Part shown: positions 7,099 to 8,483 of the stretch, piece by piece | Layout: each line of letters opens with the position of its first letter | Position numbering within the stretch: position 1 is the stretch's first letter | Source: Candidatus Omnitrophota bacterium | GTDB taxonomy: Bacteria; Omnitrophota; Gorgyraeia; Duberdicusellales; 4484-171 | DNA: 8,483 nucleotides | NCBI GenBank assembly: GCA_028717025.1 | Contig: JAQUOR010000069.1 | Location: 1 to 8,483 of the forward strand | Direction of reading: 5' to 3' | Notes under the pieces: generated by a model | What the model was told of the DNA's origin: nothing | What the model saw: only the letters and a program-made list of their open reading frames with translations | The model's database searches: none | Program-made: the position numbers and the translations under genes

Positions 7099-7515
7099 AT
7101 GCTTATTAATATGAAAAGGAAAAATATAAAAAAGACGCAGTCAGTATTGGAATATATCTGCGTTTCGGCTGCTTTCGCCGCAGCAGGAATTGCTACTTTT
7201 GTTGCGCTAAGCAGCAAAGCGCTCTTAGCATACAGAGGAAGTGGCACTAATACAACCCCAAGCACGCTTGCCGGTAAAGTTATTACTGATCCTGCTAATA
7301 GAGTCACCGAACAGCAAAAATGGCAGGAGCCAACAGCTAATATAACAAGTTGGAACCAGCCGCAGTCCGAAATCGACAACAGGGTCCCAACCAACCTAGT
7401 CGCAGATTCAGAAACTCATGAATCTACATGGACGCAAGATGCCGAAGGAAATTACGTTGATGAGGAGAAGTGGAGAGACGAGATCCCCGAAGAGGGAGCT
7501 TCCGCCGGGTCGTAA
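7099..7515 (+). CDS. Tad/Flp-like pilin with long hydrophilic C-terminus (pilin 1)
   Basis: 138 residues, first gene after the riboswitch. A basic leader (MKRKNIKK, residues 5-12) precedes the processing motif T13-Q14-S15-V16-L17-E18-Y19 and a hydrophobic helix (about 18-45, with many Ala and one Cys). By analogy with Flp/class III prepilins, the peptidase would cut between T13 and Q14, putting Glu at +5. The -1 residue is Thr, where the neighbouring pilins have Ala. Residues 46-138 are polar, rich in Thr, Asn, Glu and Trp, and have no recognised domain. The start at 7099 is chosen because AAGGA (7084-7088) lies 10 nt upstream; a second in-frame ATG at 7111 has no SD. It may be a tip or minor subunit given its size; the major pilin cannot be told from sequence alone. 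Confidence 0.82.
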   Translation: MLINMKRKNIKKTQSVLEYICVSAAFAAAGIATFVALSSKALLAYRGSGTNTTPSTLAGKVITDPANRVTEQQKWQEPTANITSWNQPQSEIDNRVPTNLVADSETHESTWTQDAEGNYVDEEKWRDEIPEEGASAGS

Positions 7516-7551
7516 CATAGGTAGCGGATCGTAGAGAAATCGGACTAAAAA

Positions 7552-7722
7552 ATGATTAGACTTTTAATAAAAAGAAAATCCAAAGCGCAAAGCATAGCAG
7601 AATACGCCGCATTGATCATTATTGTCTCTGTGGCCTTCGGCATGATGGTCAGGTATTTACAACGGGGAGTGCAGGTGCGCATCAGGCATTTGAACCAGGA
7701 ATTAAACGATAATTTAAGGTAA
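7552..7722 (+). CDS. Short Flp-like pilin (pilin 2)
   Basis: 56 residues. The leader MIRLLIKRKSKA is followed by Q13-S14-I15-A16-E17-Y18 and a hydrophobic helix to about residue 33. A basic amphipathic tail (34-56) ends in NDNLR. Predicted cleavage is after A12. The size and layout are those of classic Flp major pilins. Translation appears weakly initiated (only GGA at 7542-7544 near the ATG at 7552). Its stop codon lies 3 bp before the next gene's ATG, and that gene's ribosome binding site overlaps this gene's end, suggesting translational coupling. Confidence 0.83.
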   Translation: MIRLLIKRKSKAQSIAEYAALIIIVSVAFGMMVRYLQRGVQVRIRHLNQELNDNLR

Positions 7723-7725
7723 TAT

Positions 7726-8049
7726 ATGAAACAGCGAACGAGCGCGCAGAGCATTGTGGAATATATAATTACCCTGGCCGCGATTGTGGTAGCGATAATC
7801 GCAGGGACTATCGGCCTACGCACGGGTATCGAGAAAAGTTTGAATAAGACCCGTGAAGACATGGAGGATAACCTTGATACTCCGGCGCAGGGTCAAGAAA
7901 AAAATCTGACGGGGCTCTATGGAAACCCGGATGAGTATACCGGGAACCAGACGCATGAGGGGTATTATTTTCATGAAGGACCAAGCGATATGAGCCGTGT
8001 GCCAGCGAATGGCACCGTAATAGAGGTAAACGAAAATCCCTGGGGGTAA
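7726..8049 (+). CDS. Flp-like pilin with medium-length acidic C-terminus (pilin 3)
   Basis: 107 residues. The leader MKQRTSA is followed by Q8-S9-I10-V11-E12-Y13 and a strongly hydrophobic helix to about residue 31. An amphipathic helix (32-50) and a polar tail rich in Gly, Asn and Glu follow, with aromatic residues around GYYFHEGP (78-85). Predicted cleavage is after A7. AAGG at 7716-7719, inside the end of the previous gene, is 6 nt before the ATG. It resembles pilin 1 in having a surface-type C-terminal extension but shares no obvious sequence with it. Confidence 0.85.
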   Translation: MKQRTSAQSIVEYIITLAAIVVAIIAGTIGLRTGIEKSLNKTREDMEDNLDTPAQGQEKNLTGLYGNPDEYTGNQTHEGYYFHEGPSDMSRVPANGTVIEVNENPWG

Positions 8050-8055
8050 GACCCG

Positions 8056-8220
8056 ATGAAAATCAATCGTAAAGCCCAGAGTTTCCTTGATTATGCCGTG
8101 CTGATAGCCGTTATCATAGTTTCTCTGCTGGCAATGTCAAGGTACGTGTTAGGTTCAATCAATGCGCGCGTTGCGCGCGTCAGGGCAGATTTAAGAGATC
8201 CTCTTAACGGAGTCAGATAA
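8056..8220 (+). CDS. Short Flp-like pilin with Asp at the +5 position (pilin 4)
   Basis: 54 residues. The leader MKINRKA is followed by Q8-S9-F10-L11-D12-Y13 and a hydrophobic helix to about residue 27, then a basic tail with several Arg residues. The otherwise conserved Glu at +5 is Asp. Predicted cleavage is after A7. The ATG at 8056 lies 6 bp after the previous stop, and no strong SD is visible. The size fits a major-type Flp pilin. The GCGCGC repeats near 8163-8178 are within the coding sequence (A-R-V-A-R). Confidence 0.82.
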   Translation: MKINRKAQSFLDYAVLIAVIIVSLLAMSRYVLGSINARVARVRADLRDPLNGVR

Positions 8221-8235
8221 AAGGAGGTGAACGTG

Positions 8236-8421
8236 ATGAGGAAACGGAGAGCGCAGAGTATCTTAGAGTACATAATCATTCTTTCAGCTATTACCGCAGC
8301 GGTAATCGCGGCAGCCTCAAGCCTAGTGACGCCGGCAGTAACTACTATGTTTAATGATTCCACTGATGTTATTACGAATAAGACAGGAGTGTTTCGCGCA
8401 AACATGGGATCAAGCAATTAA
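8236..8421 (+). CDS. Short Flp-like pilin (pilin 5)
   Basis: 61 residues. The leader MRKRRA is followed by Q7-S8-I9-L10-E11-Y12 and a long Ala/Ile-rich hydrophobic helix to about residue 31, then a polar tail ending in NMGSSN. Predicted cleavage is after A6. AAGGAGG at 8221-8227 is a near-perfect SD, 8 nt before the ATG at 8236. In-frame GTG codons at 8227 and 8233 are passed over because the SD overlaps or crowds them. This SD is the strongest associated with a complete gene in the window, which suggests high expression. Confidence 0.85.
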   Translation: MRKRRAQSILEYIIILSAITAAVIAAASSLVTPAVTTMFNDSTDVITNKTGVFRANMGSSN

Positions 8422-8475
8422 AACGTAACCTATCTGCAACGTAAGATTTAGCCATGGAAGAAGGGAGGTGTAAAA

Positions 8476-8483
8476 ATGTTAAT
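8476..8483 (+). CDS. Start of a further gene, cut by the right edge
   Basis: ATG at 8476 follows a strong SD, AGGGAGG at 8462-8468, with a 7-nt spacer. Only M-L and part of a third codon are visible. By position it continues the pilin operon, but its product cannot be identified. An in-frame-open ATG at 8454 is less likely because it has no SD. Confidence 0.55.

Noticed and set aside
7004..7114. A 36-codon ORF after the riboswitch terminator, overlapping the start of pilin 1
   Set aside because: It has no SD, has no recognisable product and ends inside pilin 1. It is probably a chance ORF.
8163..8178. GCGCGC repeats that could look like a regulatory palindrome
   Set aside because: They lie inside pilin 4 and encode an Ala-Arg-Val-Ala-Arg stretch; codon use explains them.

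Overview
The window is a Tad/Flp-type pilus locus from a diderm (Gram-negative-type) bacterium. All recognised genes lie on the plus strand. An outer-membrane secretin with a TonB-type C-terminal domain shows that there is an outer membrane. The short 'A-Q-S-x-x-E-Y' pilins and the unusual domain fusions remind me of uncultured lineages such as Omnitrophota. That placement is an impression from memory; no marker gene here tests it.

The left part (1-5125) holds the assembly machine. It starts with a CpaC-like secretin, cut by the left edge, that carries an extra TonB_C domain. Next is a 721-residue protein fusing a MinD/ParA-like (TadZ/CpaE-type) ATPase to a complete CpaF/TadA secretion ATPase. 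A second, stand-alone CpaF follows; it lacks the usual N-terminal helical region. A roughly 120-bp AT-rich imperfect palindrome separates the two CpaF genes. None of these genes has a clear Shine-Dalgarno (SD) sequence.

The middle gene (5203-6621) encodes a 472-residue protein I do not firmly recognise. It has an N-terminal helix-turn-helix and a body loosely reminiscent of DDE transposases. It sits where the membrane platform genes tadB/tadC might be expected; those are not in the window.

The 477-bp gap from 6622 to 7098 is regulatory. It contains a probable terminator for the upstream gene, a sigma-70-like promoter, a well-formed GEMM-I (cyclic di-GMP-I) riboswitch and an intrinsic terminator whose 5' arm is made from the 3' part of the aptamer. 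Ligand binding should therefore block termination and turn on the downstream operon.

The right part (7099-8483) is a tight cassette of five small pilin-like genes (138, 56, 107, 54 and 61 residues), three with good ribosome binding sites. The start of a sixth gene lies at the right edge. Each pilin has a short basic leader, a processing motif and one hydrophobic helix. Read as a whole, the pilus machine is encoded upstream without visible second-messenger control, while its subunits are made on a separate transcript controlled by a cyclic dinucleotide.
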